Shown here: positions 1 to 13,800 of the stretch, in pieces
How positions within the stretch are numbered: position 1 is the first letter of the stretch
Layout of the letters: every line of letters starts with the position of its first letter
DNA from: Petrosia ficiformis
Lineage: Eukaryota > Porifera > Demospongiae > Haplosclerida > Petrosiidae
Assembly: GCA_947044365.1 (NCBI GenBank)
Contig: OX345653.1
Span: 3,047,501 to 3,111,500, forward strand
DNA: 64,000 nt
Direction of reading: 5' to 3'
Translations under genes and position numbers: made by a program
Notes under the pieces: generated by a model
Databases searched by the model: none
What the model was told of the DNA's origin: nothing
Seen by the model: the letters and a program-made list of their open reading frames with translations, nothing else

Positions 1-541
1 TACATCTCAGATATACAGGTTACCACCCTGTGTCAACAACAGTTGATTTAAGTTGTTCCAAATTCATATCGTCTAGTTACTACTACACAGTTTGAGTTCC
101 AATTTTGAACAGTTACAGAATAATATTCTAAATACGTCCATGTACATAGAATATGTATGTCTCTCAATATGTACATAGAATATGTATGCCTCTCAATGGT
201 ACATACATTTGACATCATATTCTATGTACATGTACAGTACATCTACATAATGTGTACATGTACATAGAATATGTATGTCTTTCAATAAGGTACATATATT
301 TAAACTAAAACTGCATACATTTGAATTATAACTCTATGTACACGTACATGTACACAATTACACAATATGTCTCTACATACATTTGATCTTTAAAACACAT
401 ATTCTATGTAGTATGTACGTACATATACATTGATATACACATTATGTCTCTACATACATGTACATATAAACTATAACATCATATTCTATGTACATGTACA
501 TATGTATTAAGTACATGAGTTAGTATATATAATGTTCTTAC

Positions 542-3280
542 CACCACACTGTCTGTCATTACTGGTCTAGGATTTTGTTGTAGTTTGTTAACTATTTGCT
601 AAAAAAACAAAAAAAAACAATAAAGTTGATATAAATGTCCACTTTCAAGTTTCAACCATAATTACATGTATATGAAAAAAGCCACCAACATTGTCCAAAA
701 AATGGAATGAATGTGAATTAATATATATGTATATACAAGATAAGCAGGACAAGAGTGGTGAAAAAAGAAGTTTTGTTTTAGTTAACTGTAATTATATCTA
801 AAACCTCTTTTAGTTAACTATAACTAATTACAAATTTACAGGTACATGTACATGTATATTACATTACTTGCCTCATAAACTTGTCCAAATTCATTGGCAG
901 TTCTACTGAATGTTTGACGTAATGAACCAATAGCTATTTCTTGACCTCTCTGTACAGAGAGAGATGAAGAGAGAGACAGAGAGAGTGACAGAGAGAGCAA
1001 CAGAGTGACAGAGAGAGACAGAGACAGACAGAGAGTGACAGAGAGAGCAACAGAGTGACAGAGACAGACAGAGTGACAGAGAGAGAGATAGAGAGACAGA
1101 GACAGACAGACAGAGAGAGTGACCAGGAGATAGACAGAAAATACATAACTATGTATTCCAGTGTGCATCAATAATTAATAAACTCACATCTGCATTTTCA
1201 CTATATCTTCCCATTAATTCATTAAACATTTCAGTTGTTGATTCCACATTCTCAAATGTGCTCTTTCTCAGTTCATTACTAAAACATAGAGGTGCAATAT
1301 ATTATAATCATAAAGCATTGCTTTAGTATGGCATTAATGATCTAGTTTGTCAAATATATGTAAATATAGTTAAATATAATTTGATGGGACTTGAAGGAAC
1401 ACTTCAGTTTCACTAAGAATTCGGGTGCAAAGACTGATGTTACACTGCTTTTACAGAACCCAGTTTACAGAGTATACAAAAAGGCAAAGACTCTAGTGCC
1501 GTCAGAACCCTTTTCAGGATAGACCGAAAAGATCAGCGATTCCTCTCTGAACCCTAGATTCTTGCTCGATGAATGTTTGATTTGTTCCTTTGATATGTTG
1601 ATGCATGAAAATATAAACAACTGAGTTTGTATTATAATTGTCTCTATCCTGGTTTTCTAATAAAAACTTTTAAAATCTTGGGAAGGAAATAATTTCTACT
1701 TACAATTTAATTAATAATATGCACATGAGTTGTTTCTCTAGGCGCCTGGTTACAGAATCTTGCTGTTAATTACAGCATTTTTATATAATGCTACAAATAG
1801 TATACCTTACTACAAGACTTTGTAGTTATAGTTACATACACGATACACCATACTTACATGTTTTGTCTTAAGTCGTCATCATCTTTTTGAGTCCCAACAC
1901 TTTTACCAAGTCGACGAAGCTCATTAGCTACACATTATAATAATATAACATATAATTATGAGTTAAAGGTGATTCATTCATCATGACCTCAGAATAATGT
2001 TCATAACTTTAGTTTGGAATGACCATTAATCTTTTTACCTTTACCATTTTCATATAATTGTCCTTCCAGTTCTTTTTTGAGTATGTTAAATTTCAATCCA
2101 TTGCTTCATTATTTAGTTACAGTATAATCATGTATTAACCTTGTGACACTAAACTATACACTATATTACATATAAAGTCATCACATCCTAATTTTGAGGT
2201 CATCATGAATGTGAACAAACTTTATTCTAATCTACCAATGTGTTGTCATAATATGGAATTACTGCAGTTATTTCTATAAGGAATTACAAACATGTAGATG
2301 TATAGGCATTGTATATCGGGATGTACATGTATATGTTCTCACTCAACCATGACAATATTATATACTGTAAGTATTAATAGGTACGATATTATCTTACAAC
2401 CATTGCTAATAATATGTAATACTCTAGTTCTATATTAAGCCTACCATCCCACTAGGCAACTTTGGAGTGAGTCGCATACTCCATGTTGCCAGTGAAAAGA
2501 GCATGCTTCTACTTTGTGGCTTGATGGTTGCAACTTACAACCTACTACTTTTACCATCCACTAGGCAACTTTAGAGTATGAAATTTGTGTGCCAATTCCA
2601 AAGTTGCCTAGTGGAAGGCTTAATATTACATAAACCACATGTACATGTATTTATAGGGATTAATCTCCAACCCCAATAAATGGTTAATAAACTAATTAAT
2701 TAATTAATTAACTAGCTAATATGGTAGCCATGATAACACATTCAGGCCTGAGGTTACATAGGACTCATCAGTAAGTGTAAGCAGGAGGGGGTGAGATCTA
2801 TGAATGACTTTGTCCACATTAATTTCAGTTGAATAATAATTATGCTTTATGAATAATTATAATGCTATAATCATATTCATGAACAATAATCACATGCACT
2901 GGTACGGTAATACCTAACCACACCCCCTTAATGGTTAAGACTGTTCCAAATCAACAGTAAGAATAAAAGCTAAGTAACGGGCATGTCAATCCCTGAGAAC
3001 TCTCCCCTCCCCTTGGTACAGGACTACAGATCACTCTAGTTATTATACATGAATATCCTCACTCTGTCTGCTTATCTCCAGGCAAGCGTCTGATAATCTT
3101 TGACGTATTTTCACAAAATCCATATCTAAATAGGTAGGAATGGAACAATGTGTAAAATTATAATTCAATTAATGGAAAGATACACAAAAGCTTGGTACCT
3201 GAAGAAGGTTGAAATCCTGAACCACGACCAGTGACACTTCCATAATCTTTTGTATAACCTTCATCGAAAGGGTTAGCCAT
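542..3280 (-). CDS. Syntaxin-like (Qa-SNARE N-terminal region) gene, 3' end outside window
   Basis: Six coding exons on the minus strand join with matching phases: 3280-3199 (ATG, protein begins MANPFDEGYTKDYG), 3125-3063, 1927-1858, 1278-1188, 949-872 and 598-542, giving 147 residues so far. The second to fourth exons contain the pattern ISRQTNELRRLGKSVGTQ followed by DDDLRQNINELRKST. This resembles the Habc helical region of syntaxin-7/12 (Pep12-type) t-SNAREs, which act in endosomal membrane fusion. The SNARE helix and C-terminal membrane anchor are not seen and would lie left of position 542 or beyond the window edge. The exon ending at 872 is followed by GCAAGT, a good GC-AG donor. The start is 1.1 kb from the branching-enzyme start and points away from it, so the two may share an upstream region. 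The exon chain is firm by phase; the family call is tentative. Confidence 0.55.
955..1132. repeat. GA-rich microsatellite in syntaxin-like intron
   Basis: GAGAGAGACAGAGAGAGTGA and variants lie immediately upstream, on the minus strand, of the acceptor at 949. Read as CT on the coding strand, they form its polypyrimidine tract. Frames across it are artefacts. Confidence 0.9.
1967..2222 (+). mobile_element. GTCATTCAC-family MITE, copy 1
   Basis: It runs from GTGATTCATTCATCATGACC to GTCATCATGAATGTGAACAA, with the family blocks in order. It lies in a syntaxin-like intron. Confidence 0.7.
2434..2624. mobile_element. Palindromic element with TTAAGCCT ends
   Basis: TTAAGCCTACCATCCCACTA then GGCAACTTTGGAGT pairs with CCAAAGTTGCCTAGTGG then AAGGCTTAA, and TA flanks both sides. 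A third internal copy of ACCATCCACTAGGCAACTTT lies at about 2552. Confidence 0.65.
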
Positions 3281-4368
3281 ATCTAGCAAAAGGTGAGCTC
3301 CAGTTTATGTATAATATTTTTTTATAGTAATTATTATTATCATGTGATTACGATACAATTATTAACCCTTTAGTGACTTATGTCGCACGTGGTTCTCACA
3401 TGAAAGAGGACTGCTCCCCATGCTGCATAGAATAGCCTGCATAGATTTACTAACATCACCAAATTTGGATATAGTTTGCAACCAGTTCTAATCTCGTTGA
3501 CGACCTGTTAGTCCTATAAATATTGCGGCTTGTAGTTGCTATATTGTAGTCCATACAGCCACAGATCTGCAGCAGTGAGTAGGTATAATATATATATATA
3601 TATGTATATATATCTCATTATATTTGTGTTGTTAATTTTTTCATGTACATGTGTATTGTTGTGCAAAAAAATGCAAATATTAATAATTGTTGTACACTGT
3701 AGGTAGTCAGCAAGATTTACAAGGTGATTTGACCTTTGAGGTGAGTGATCACACTGAAATTAATAATGATAATAATAAATTAACTTGTTCACTTTTGTAC
3801 ATAATTATAATGGTACTAGTCTAGTGAATCAGACCCTCTCTAAAAGGTCTGATGACAACACTACACCCGAGTTGTGTCTCTGCTCTCTTACAGGGAGACC
3901 CAATTAGATTGCTGAATTATTATGTGTATGATAAGGGTAGGTACATAACATAAACAATGCAATCATGAACGTTTTTGTCAAGGCAGTGATTGCAGCCAGA
4001 AGAAAGTATTTCCAATCAATATTTACCAATGAGCTGCAGATAAGTTGCACATGGTGATAGTAAATAGCAGATATTGTCAATCAATAATATACAGTGTGTG
4101 CAGCAGTGGTATAGGAACGGGGGGAGGGGGGGTGGGGCTCCAGGGGCTGGTGCCCCCCATTGAAAAACATCTTCCTATGCCTATGTGCAGTATTAAAACT
4201 TGCACATGGTTAGACTAAGGGAAGCCATTACTCTTAAATTAAATTGCAACTGCACAACTCAGGTATTGACATTGTCACCAGACCCTCGTCCCTTTTAGTG
4301 AGGGTCTGATTATGAGACTAATATAGTATAAAAAAATCTATGATAATAATCTTTTCTCCGCAGAAACA
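3281..4368. promoter_or_regulatory. Divergent intergenic region with probable 5'-untranslated intron of the branching-enzyme gene
   Basis: This is the shared upstream region of two head-to-head genes. A splice acceptor (ctccgcag, ending 4363) lies five bases before the branching-enzyme ATG, so a non-coding first exon is likely further upstream. A possible donor is GTGAGT at 3575, after a GC-richer stretch. Between them sits an inverted-repeat element of about 500 bp. No TATA box is convincing. Calling it a bidirectional promoter is inference from gene orientation. Confidence 0.35.
3817..4320. mobile_element. Terminal-inverted-repeat element, MITE-like
   Basis: The left end reads AATCAGACCCTCTCTAAAAGG and the right end carries the complement, CTTTTAGTGAGGGTCTGATT, about 470 bp apart. 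There is no coding capacity. The interior holds a G-rich patch near 4119-4150. It sits in the presumed 5' intron of the branching-enzyme gene. Confidence 0.5.
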
Positions 4369-7300
4369 ATGGATTCTTCTGATGTCACTTGTGATCGTCC
4401 TCCTCTACTGGCTAAATTATTTGAAGCAGATCCTTACCTCCGGCAGTTTGAGAGTGATCTGCTATTAAGATGGCATAAATATACTGAGTTATGCGAAAAT
4501 ATAGACAAATACGAAAGGGGTCTTGGACGCTTTGGTCTTGGGTATCAGACATATGGTCTTATACAGCACGAGAATGGGGATATTGAATACTTGGAATGGG
4601 TACCAAATGGCAAATGTGTATCTTTAGCAGGAGAGTTTAATAACTGGGATCCTTTGAAACATGTATGCAAAGAACAGGGATATGGCAAGTTTTATATGAA
4701 GCTTCCAGCTGTAGGGGGCTGTCCAGTAATACCACATAACAGCGTTGTGAAGGTGGTTATTAAAACAAACGATGGACAAACACTGTGGCGTCATTCACCA
4801 TGGACAAAATATTCTATCCAAGATGCATCAGTATCCATGGAGTATCAACCTATCCACTGGGCTCCACCTGTTCCATATAAATGGCTAAACGATAGACCAG
4901 GTAGACCTGATAGTGTTCGTATTTATGAGGCTCATGTTGGTATCTCCTCTCCGGAACCTAAGGTAGCAAGTTATCGGTATTTTGCTGATGAGGTTCTTCC
5001 TCGAATTGCAGACATGGGATACAGTTGTGTAGAGCTTATGGCTATTATGGAACATGCATACTACGGAAGCTTTGGCTATCATGTTACCAGTTTTTTTGCT
5101 TCATCTAGTCGCTATGGTAACCCAGATGACCTGAAATATCTTGTCGACAAGGCACATGGCTTGGGTTTGTTTGTTATTATAGATGTTGTTCATAGCCATG
5201 CGGCACAGAATGTAACAGATGGGTTAAACCTGTTTGATGGGACTGATCATTGTTACTTCCATTCTGGACCACAAGGTGAACACACTCTATGGGGTAGTAA
5301 GATATTTGATTACAGCAAATGGGAGGTAATTCGCTTTCTATTATCAAACCTACGATGGTATATAGATGAATACCGGTTTGATGGGTTTAGGTTTGATGGT
5401 ATTACATCAATGTTGTATCGCCACCATGGTATAGGGACGGGATTTTCAGGTGACTACAAAGAATATTTCAATGACAGTGTGGATGTTGATGCTTTAGTGT
5501 ATCTAATGCTAGCAAACAGCATGCTACACAAAGAGTATCCCTTTGTAATAACAATAGCAGAAGATGTCTCTGGAATGCCAGCTCTCTGTCGTCCAGTAGA
5601 AGAAGGAGGTGTTGGCTTTGATTATCGGCTTGCTATGGCCATTCCAGACATGTGGATAAAACTACTGAAGGAGAAGAAAGATCAGGATTGGAACATGAGT
5701 GAGATATGGTGGACGCTCATCAATCGTCGATATAATGAAAATTGCATTGCCTATGCTGAGAGTCATGACCAGGCTTTGGTTGGCGACAAGACACTTGCCT
5801 TTTGGTTGATGGATGCAGAAATGTACACAAATATGAGCATATTATCCAGTCGTACGATAACGATAAGCCGAGGGTTTGCTCTTCATAAGATGATTCGACT
5901 GATAACTATGGGGTTAGGAGGAGAAGCTTATCTAACATTCATAGGAAATGAATTTGGTCACCCTGAATGGCTGGACTTCCCACGTGAAGTAAGTACAGGC
6001 CGTATGTGTTACGTTCTTATTTTAATAGACTGTATGTATTATTATTATCAGCTAATTAACCATTCAGTAAGATTAAATGTAGTGTAGAAGTACTAGAAAT
6101 GTATTATAGAGGATCTAGATATTAAATGTAGTACTGAAGTACTAGAAATGTATTATAGAGGATCTAGAGATTAAATGTAGTACTGAAGTACTAGAAATGT
6201 ATTATAGAGGATCTAGATATTAAATGGTAGTACTGAAGTACTAGAAATATATTATAGAGGATCTAGATATTAAATGGTAGTACTGATGTACTAGAAATGT
6301 ATTATAGAGGATCTAGATATTAAATGGTAGTACTGAAGTACTAGAAATGTATTATAGAGGATCTAGATATTAAATTGAAGTACAAGTACAACACCATTAT
6401 GTATTTATAGAAGAACTAGAGTAAATGAGTTCATTTTTACCAATAGATATCACTTAGATTAGCTATTAATTAATGGTCAAATATATACACTGTAATATTC
6501 TAGTGCCTGAAATAACGTCCAGCAATTGACCATTTTCCGGACATTTTGGCTCTTTGTCCTGACAAAATTGCATTTGACTGGATAAATTGTCCGATTAGTT
6601 ATAAGAATAATACAACAAAATAAGAATAGTAACCACACAGTGAGGTTAATTATTAGTCAAGAGCTGTCATGGCCTAGTGGGTGCTTCTATATCTCATAAA
6701 TGGGTACAGTGCCGGTTTGTGAGACTTTTTTCCGGACTAAATCCACACTTGGTTGTGAAATATTGTTTGGTCCTAATGTTTCTGCCTGACACTTTCAAAA
6801 ACTATTTCAAGCACTTTATTCTGTAAGGAAAACTGTATGTACCACTATGTGGAGATATGTACAATGATCAGTAAGTAATGATGATTAAGTAGAATCACTT
6901 GAGGGCCACAGGCTGGAGGGTGATATAGATTCAAAACTTTCAAATTAAGTTTAAGTTTTCAATGGACATGGAAAGTAGGTTAATATAAACCTCTAAACTC
7001 AATTGTACAGGCTATGAATATGTTTTATGTTCATCTATTATTTATTTATTTATTTATTTATTTATTCAGGGTAATAATTTTAGTTACTACTATGCTAGAC
7101 GTCAATTCAATCTTGTTGATGACAAACTTCTTCGTTACAGATATCTTCGAGATTTTGATCGTGACATGCAGCACTTGGATAAAAAATATAACTTCCTTCC
7201 TACATGTCCGGGGTATGTTGGCCGTCACCACAATGGGGACAAAGTCATTGTTTTTGAACGAGGCAAGCTGTTGTTTGTCTTCAACTTTCATCCAAGTGAT

Positions 7301-7507
7301 AGTTACGAGAATTATCGTGTTGGTGTGAAAGTAGCCGGGAAATACAAGATAGCTTTGAATACTGATAGTATTATCTATGATGGACATGGAAATGTTGATG
7401 ATAAAACTGAATTTCTTACCTTTCCAGGAGATTTTGATGGAGTTCCAAATTCGTTATATGTTTATATTCCTGCTAGAGTAGGCATTGTATTTTGTAGAGT
7501 AGAATGA
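4369..7507 (+). CDS. GBE1: 1,4-alpha-glucan (glycogen) branching enzyme
   Basis: The gene has two coding exons, 4369-5988 and 7070-7507. The junction is phase 0 (GAA|gtaagt ... ttcag|GGT) and gives 685 residues, against about 702 in human GBE1. The enzyme cuts alpha-1,4 glucan chains and re-attaches the segments through alpha-1,6 bonds during glycogen synthesis in the cytosol. An N-terminal CBM48-type region (GEFNNWDP, about residue 88) precedes a GH13 catalytic barrel. The catalytic residues are visible: nucleophile Asp343 in FRFDGITSM, acid/base Glu398 in AEDVSGMP and Asp467 in [12 protein letters not shown]. Each lies 14 positions before its human counterpart. [17 protein letters not shown] ends exon 1, and the C-terminal beta domain ([15 protein letters not shown]) is in exon 2. 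The ATG has a good context (ACAATGG). All motifs are intact, so it should be functional. Reading through the donor would give a false C-terminus. Confidence 0.97.
6072..6376. repeat. 49/50-bp minisatellite in branching-enzyme intron
   Basis: Six near-identical units start at 6072, 6121, 6170, 6219, 6269 and 6319. Each contains AGTACTAGAAATGTATTATA and AGGATCTAGAT. Later units gain one G (TGGTAG), giving 50 bp. The array begins about 80 bp after the intron donor. Confidence 0.9.
6502..6817. mobile_element. MITE-like element in branching-enzyme intron
   Basis: The ends are inverted repeats: AGTGCCTGAAATAAC on the left and CTATTTCAAGCACTT on the right. The stretch around 6530-6610 (CCGGACATTTTGGC, TGTCCTGACAAAATTG, ATTGTCCGATTAGTTATAAG) recurs in reverse orientation at 62921-62990, so it is a dispersed family. 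There is no protein coding. Confidence 0.5.
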
Positions 7508-7594
7508 TGAGTGTGGTTTGTAGTATTCAATATAATTTCTTTTAAATATTAGCTGTTCTAATCACAGAGATGTGAAATCATGTATTTTGTTTTA

Positions 7595-7600
7595 ATTAAA
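7595..7600 (+). promoter_or_regulatory. Polyadenylation signal (ATTAAA) for the branching-enzyme gene
   Basis: ATTAAA lies 88 bases after the stop codon in an AT-rich 3' region, before the next gene starts at 7839. It is the only near-canonical signal in this 331-bp gap. Confidence 0.4.
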
Positions 7601-7838
7601 CGTACACAAACAATAATTTTTCAATAATATTTTAATTACTGTTAATTAGAATTTGAAACTGGCGGTCGTAAGGAAGCACATGGTAGGGGAAAAAGAGGAC
7701 ATGCAGGCGTGAGCAAGCTTTTGAGTGTCTTTATGTTATATGTCATTCCTCACAGTAGCAGTACAGTATCACTATACCTGCAGAAAGCCTGACTATTGGA
7801 TATCAAAGTCATTTTTTGTGTAGTTACGTCACCAAGCT

Positions 7839-10800
7839 ATGGCAAGTCGGAAGATCAAATCGACAGGTCATCGTAACCAAAGGACAAGTACTCCATATCA
7901 AAAACCAAAGGTAGTGCTACAATATTCAAATTAGTATGTTGTATTACTACTATAATGATCTATACATTAACATCTAATAGTAGGAATATTCCATGATTAG
8001 AAGCTATGTACATACATACCTCTGTTTTGATAAATTCATTAAGAGTACTACCAGGAGATTCATGAATCTATGCCAAGTTTAATATGGCGATTTTGTAAGA
8101 TATGTAATTATTAGTGTTTTAGTATGACAATGATGGCCACTTAGTTATAGTTACAGTTGATTCAATTCTAATTACTAGGAATACGTATGTGCAGACTGCC
8201 TCGCTGGCATTACATACACTATAGTCAATTAATATCCAGAAAGGTGTGGTTTTAGTCACACAATGGTATAATTATTTGACTTTGACACTTATAATGGCAG
8301 GAAAGAAGAGAGAATTTAGTGATTTGTCATCTTGTGATCCTTGCGATGATGCTAACATACACGGGATTGTCTTGCCTGTCGTTCACTCTCATCTAGATCT
8401 CGCTGTTTCTGTTCTCTACCTCTTAATTTCTCCTCTGTCTTGGCCTCTTCTGTAGCTCCCGCACTTTGCTTCTTTTTCTCAGTGTAGCTAGGCGTCAAAG
8501 GCGTGCTGTAGCTCCCTCACTTGTAGGTTCCTCACTCATCTCTACATTAGAGCAGTACGCCATCAACAGTACACGCAGTCTACTAATTAACGTGTCTGTG
8601 GTCGTACGTTTAATTATTGCATTCCTAAGCGTGACAGAACCATATATATACAAACTAAGGTCGAGATTTCACTACACTCCCGGATTAGTTGCCTCGCACT
8701 AAGGTGCTCGGCAATTAGACTTACTAAAAATGCCAACCTTTCATTTTAGATAACTATAGTTATTGCAATAGACTTGTAATTATCTAGCTAACTAAAGTCA
8801 TTACTAAAAGGGTTTTAGTTATAGTTACTAAAACAATACTAGTATATATATTATATATCCCATAGATATAAATACTCTATATTCTTAGTTGATGATGAGC
8901 CCGAATTCATTTAATAGTTAATCAGCCTTGTGTAAACGTCTAGCTTAGCTTAGAAATTCATGTAGCCCTTGCTCGAATAATTATTATACACATACATACA
9001 TACATTACAAATATGTTTAAGTCTACATTACCCATTTCACAAACCTGTTTCTGACCTTAGAAATGTGAATTTATGGGCATTAAATGGAATATTATACATT
9101 ATACATCTTCACGTAACTTATTTAGCTGTAGAATGTTTTTGTATTCATGTAGGGTGTTGTTCAGACAGTAAAGGATTGGCTCACCCCATCAAAGTGGGTC
9201 AGCCCTTGGAAAGATGATGAAGAAATCATTGTTGATCACACATCTCGAGGCAGTTTCACAGAGATTCCTAAAGGCAAGGAGACAGTCATTGAAAAGAGGG
9301 AAGAAGATAATTTTACAATGGAAGAAGAATCAGTTCCATTTGTAACTGATGGAATAGAAGTATGTATTGCGAGTTATCTTGCCTGTACCTACAAGTACAT
9401 GTTGAGATTTATACCTATATTTAGAGACCCACACCTACATATGGTTACCCTTACCACCATGTAAAGACCCATCCCTATATACAATTACATTAGGGAACAG
9501 ACATCTGATTATCTGGATAATCATCCGCGAACTGAACATCCGGATCTGTTTCTTTGTATCCAGGTACTTGTTTAATGTTCATGCATGTGCAGAAACCAAA
9601 CACATGAAGTCGAAATTGCAATAAAATGGCTGTTGATAAGAGTCTTGCTTTGTATTACCAGCTTTTTTGGCTTTTAGAGAGCAGAACAATCTGTAAATAG
9701 ACCAATACTGCTTGTATAAACATCTATTGTAGTTGATTACAGCAAAAAGGTGAGGTAATACTGTATATTTTAGTGCAAACAAATCATAAATAATTTAGAG
9801 CAATTATCTGACCTTTATTGTGAACGGATATTCGGATAGTAAAACGCAGGATCCGTTATACATGTAGACACCCATATCTACATGTACACATGGAGACCCA
9901 TACCAACATATAAAGACCTATATGTATTTACATGTAATAACTATATACCCATACTTATAAAAACCTATACATATGGGTATAGACCCATATCTATATGTAG
10001 AGAGTGTACAGAGTCATACCATGCTTAACACAGGAAACATTACTCATGAAGAGGCATGTACATGTACATTGAACAGAAAACTTGAGTGTACATGTATTGT
10101 GTATTACCTAATTTGTAGAAAGGGACCTTTCCTTTAAAATGAAATCTTACTCACTATTTAGCCAATTTGTATTGGAAGCCAAACTATTTTTGGTATATAA
10201 TTCTATGATTGCTCTTCCTGGATACCAAATTTCATTAACTTAATAAAAATAGCCAGTAATTGCTTAAAGGTACATGAAAGTGTTGATCTTTTTAACAGTA
10301 AGTCTACAGAGCCATTCCTATCACTTTTCCACGGGTTCAAACTATATATACATGTATTTATATTATTGTCACATATGGTGATATGTAGTTAAGGAAGTTA
10401 CATCATTCCATGAGGCTAATTTGGATTTGGAATGTGCCTCAAGATAGAGTGTAGTGTACAGAACAGCACGAAGAAAGCCGCTTGTAGAAACCCAATGAAC
10501 CTTTGAGATGAATGGAATAACAGATGCTTCAAGTTATATTGAGAAACAAGATACATGTACAAAGAAAAAAGTCTCCCTTTTATTGTTTTGTGATATCATC
10601 ATTCAATAATCATGGCCCAGTGATTGATTATCCACTCCTTGTAGAAGCTATATTTCCAGCTAAATCAGCAGTTTCTATGTAAGCTACAAACAGCTTTCTT
10701 ACTGCTGGTCGAGTGCACGTACCACACCCATTCATTGACTGAGGACTCTGGGATAATCCAACTTCCTTTGCAATGTATATAACACATGTGACACATACAC

Positions 10801-13800
10801 TATATCTCAGAAAAGCACTCACGGGATGGCCCTGTAAGCCGTAAAAAGTATTCTCTTGTTGTTTTTTTTTTTAATGTCCCCTTTCTGCAAATTATATATG
10901 TACATGTTCTATATATAAAGGTAATGAACATCTTCTCATCGTATAGGAAGATGAAGAGGAACCAGATAAAAATATTACACCTATCAATCTTTCACCCAAG
11001 GGATCCCTGAGAACTTCAACAAATGCATCATTTCTAATTACCCGAAATGGATTGGTACCTGCTCCATCATCAGTTCAGAAATTATCACAACGGATTAATC
11101 TAACAAAATCACAAACTTCTAGTCCTCCAAATGCTCTAAATAATACCAATTTATTTTCATCCACCCCGTGTGTCATATCAACAGATGAAGCAAACAGACA
11201 TACAGATGCACCACTACCAAAGAATATAAGACAGCATGTAGACACTCCTCGACCATTTCTACCATCTAAAAGAAATAAATATGATCCTGGAATACAATCA
11301 GTAAATTAATAATTATCATTGTTATAATAATAATAATAATAATAATATTGTGTAGTAATACATGTATGTACTATGTATATTCCTCAAACTGTGTATATGA
11401 CCAATGTTCTGCCCATGCTAGTTGGCACTGGTTGGGAATATCCACCACTCGGATGAATTAACTTGCTCCCAGATAATACATATATAGGCTACTGAGAGAG
11501 CATTAAGTACATATATACTGTATAAACTGGATAAATAGCACTTAATGCTATGTAGAATCCAACTACCACTCTAAATATCCTGGGCAACAATGAATACATG
11601 TACATGTATAATACTACAGTACATGTATAATATTCAATTATTTGTACATGTATATATGTGTATATGTGATATATGTATAGTGTCATATTAGTGTGCATGT
11701 ACGTGTACATCCATAACAATTGTTCGTTAATCAATATGTACATACATGAATCAGTGTTTCCCTCAGGATGAATATTAAGGGTGGAGGAGTGCATTAGTTG
11801 TACATGATGTGGTCAACTAGTATTGTGAAATTGTTTTGTCAGTAATTAAAAGATGGGAGAGTGCCTTTAGGGAAACATTGTACATGTAACTTCACAAAAT
11901 TTCATCTGTTATAAGGGATGCACAATGTACACACATGTACATGTACCTGAATGTTCACATCTACCTTATTTTTTCAGCTTCATCCCTCAGCACGTTCTGG
12001 TCCCTCATTCTCAGTTTCCACATTTCAGTCTCCTACGCACTCTCTCACAAATATCTCCCTCTCGCGCTCTCCTTTTTCATCTCCTTTCTATTCTGGTCGG
12101 ACAGTCTATGGGGGTGCTTCCTCCATGAATACGTCATCTTTATTTAGAAAGAGAGTGCGAACTGAGACCAGTCCACCTGATGTGAGTGTGTGTGTGTGTG
12201 TGTATGTGGCATGGGGCCAAGTACTTTGGTACTTGTACTCGTTAAGTATTAATGCTTTGACTTCAGTACTTGTCAGCTACATGTAGTTCATGTACATATA
12301 CATGTACTTAGGTACATTTTTACTAGTAGTACTTCAAGTAAAATGTAAATACAAGTACAATTACAGGTCTTGTAATTGTACTTGTACATGTACTTACATT
12401 TTGTTTGTAGTACTTGTACTTTACTTAAGTCCTTACAAATATACTTGGCCCCATGCCTGTAAAGTTAGCTTCCACCTGTTAGGAGGAAAAACAATACCAA
12501 CATAGTTTTGTGTTGTGTTTATACATGACCACCCTCACATAAAAGATACATAATTATACTCAACTTGCTTTGTAGTAGAAGTACCTGATTGGTAGTTTGT
12601 AAGGAGCTTATTGAGTGAAATTGCACTTATACATGTACATGCATATATTGTAATTAATCATATTGCCATCCTATTTGGAATATTGTAATATCAGAAACAA
12701 AATATAATTGCCACTTTACTAATAAAACATGAATATCAGACATGGGGCAAGCACTTTGTAAAGTGTTTGAAGCACAACTTCACACATCACACTTGCAAAC
12801 ACTCGCCTTGCTGCTTTCCTTCTACTAACAAAGCATGATTTTTAAGGATGTGTATCATCAAAATTTTCTGTCCCAATTATCATATAAAATTTTTATCACG
12901 ACAATTGCGATACTTTAAAGCTTTGTGTTCATCCATGTAGCAAATCCACAAATGATAAAGGAGATTAGTCGTCTTGCCACTGTAAGGTAAATGCCCTTTA
13001 CACAAATGACAAATTACTTCTTTGCTGTTTAATTGGAGCATCGACCTTGAATCTGAATAACTGCCAGATCTTGCTTTTGGTTCCTACAAGTGGAGCCAAC
13101 GAATCATGCTATCCTTCAACATCCTTGCTAGCCTAGCCATCTGTGTATAAACTGAACTGCGCATGTGTGAACGCATGTGTCAAGCAATAATAATTATTAA
13201 AAGTAATAATAATAAATATTATAATTATATTGTGATATAGATTCCTGATATCGCTTATCACGATAACTACTTCAGTGTTGAAAATATCCCTATATCGATA
13301 TTATATCCTTAATGATTTTGGTGTCCATAGCTTTCATATATGGTCTTCTGTCTAACTAAGTAATCGAGTTAAAGTCTTTGCTATTTAAAATGTGGAAGTT
13401 ATACAGGTGAGTAAAGATGTACATGTAGGTGTTGCCCTTGGGACTACTATACTATCAAGCACTTGCCTTGCAGTCTTCCTGCTGATAGCGAAGCATATAT
13501 TTTACATCTGTAGTTTCAATAACAACAGTCTTACAAAGTTATAGAAAATAACTCCGCCCACACATTTTCTTCAGTAATTGATTTTGGTACTGTAAAAAAA
13601 ACACCCAAAAATCATTTTGGGGCTTACAGGGTTAAATTAATTAACCCTTTCCTGACGAAGGTTGCAAATATGCAACTTTTGAATAATGTAACCTAAATAG
13701 CAAAGTGCAAATATATGATAAAATCTTTAAATATACAAGAAACTAACAATCACACACTACAAAGTAGTCATTTACTTATTTTAAATTAGTGAAAAAGTCA

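Noticed and set aside
955..1171. Leu/Ser-rich frames of 70-111 codons on the minus strand
   Set aside because: They read through a GA/CT microsatellite; only the 872-949 portion is a supported exon.
7014..7387. Frames of 104-109 codons around 7.0-7.4 kb
   Set aside because: Shadows in other frames of the second branching-enzyme exon.
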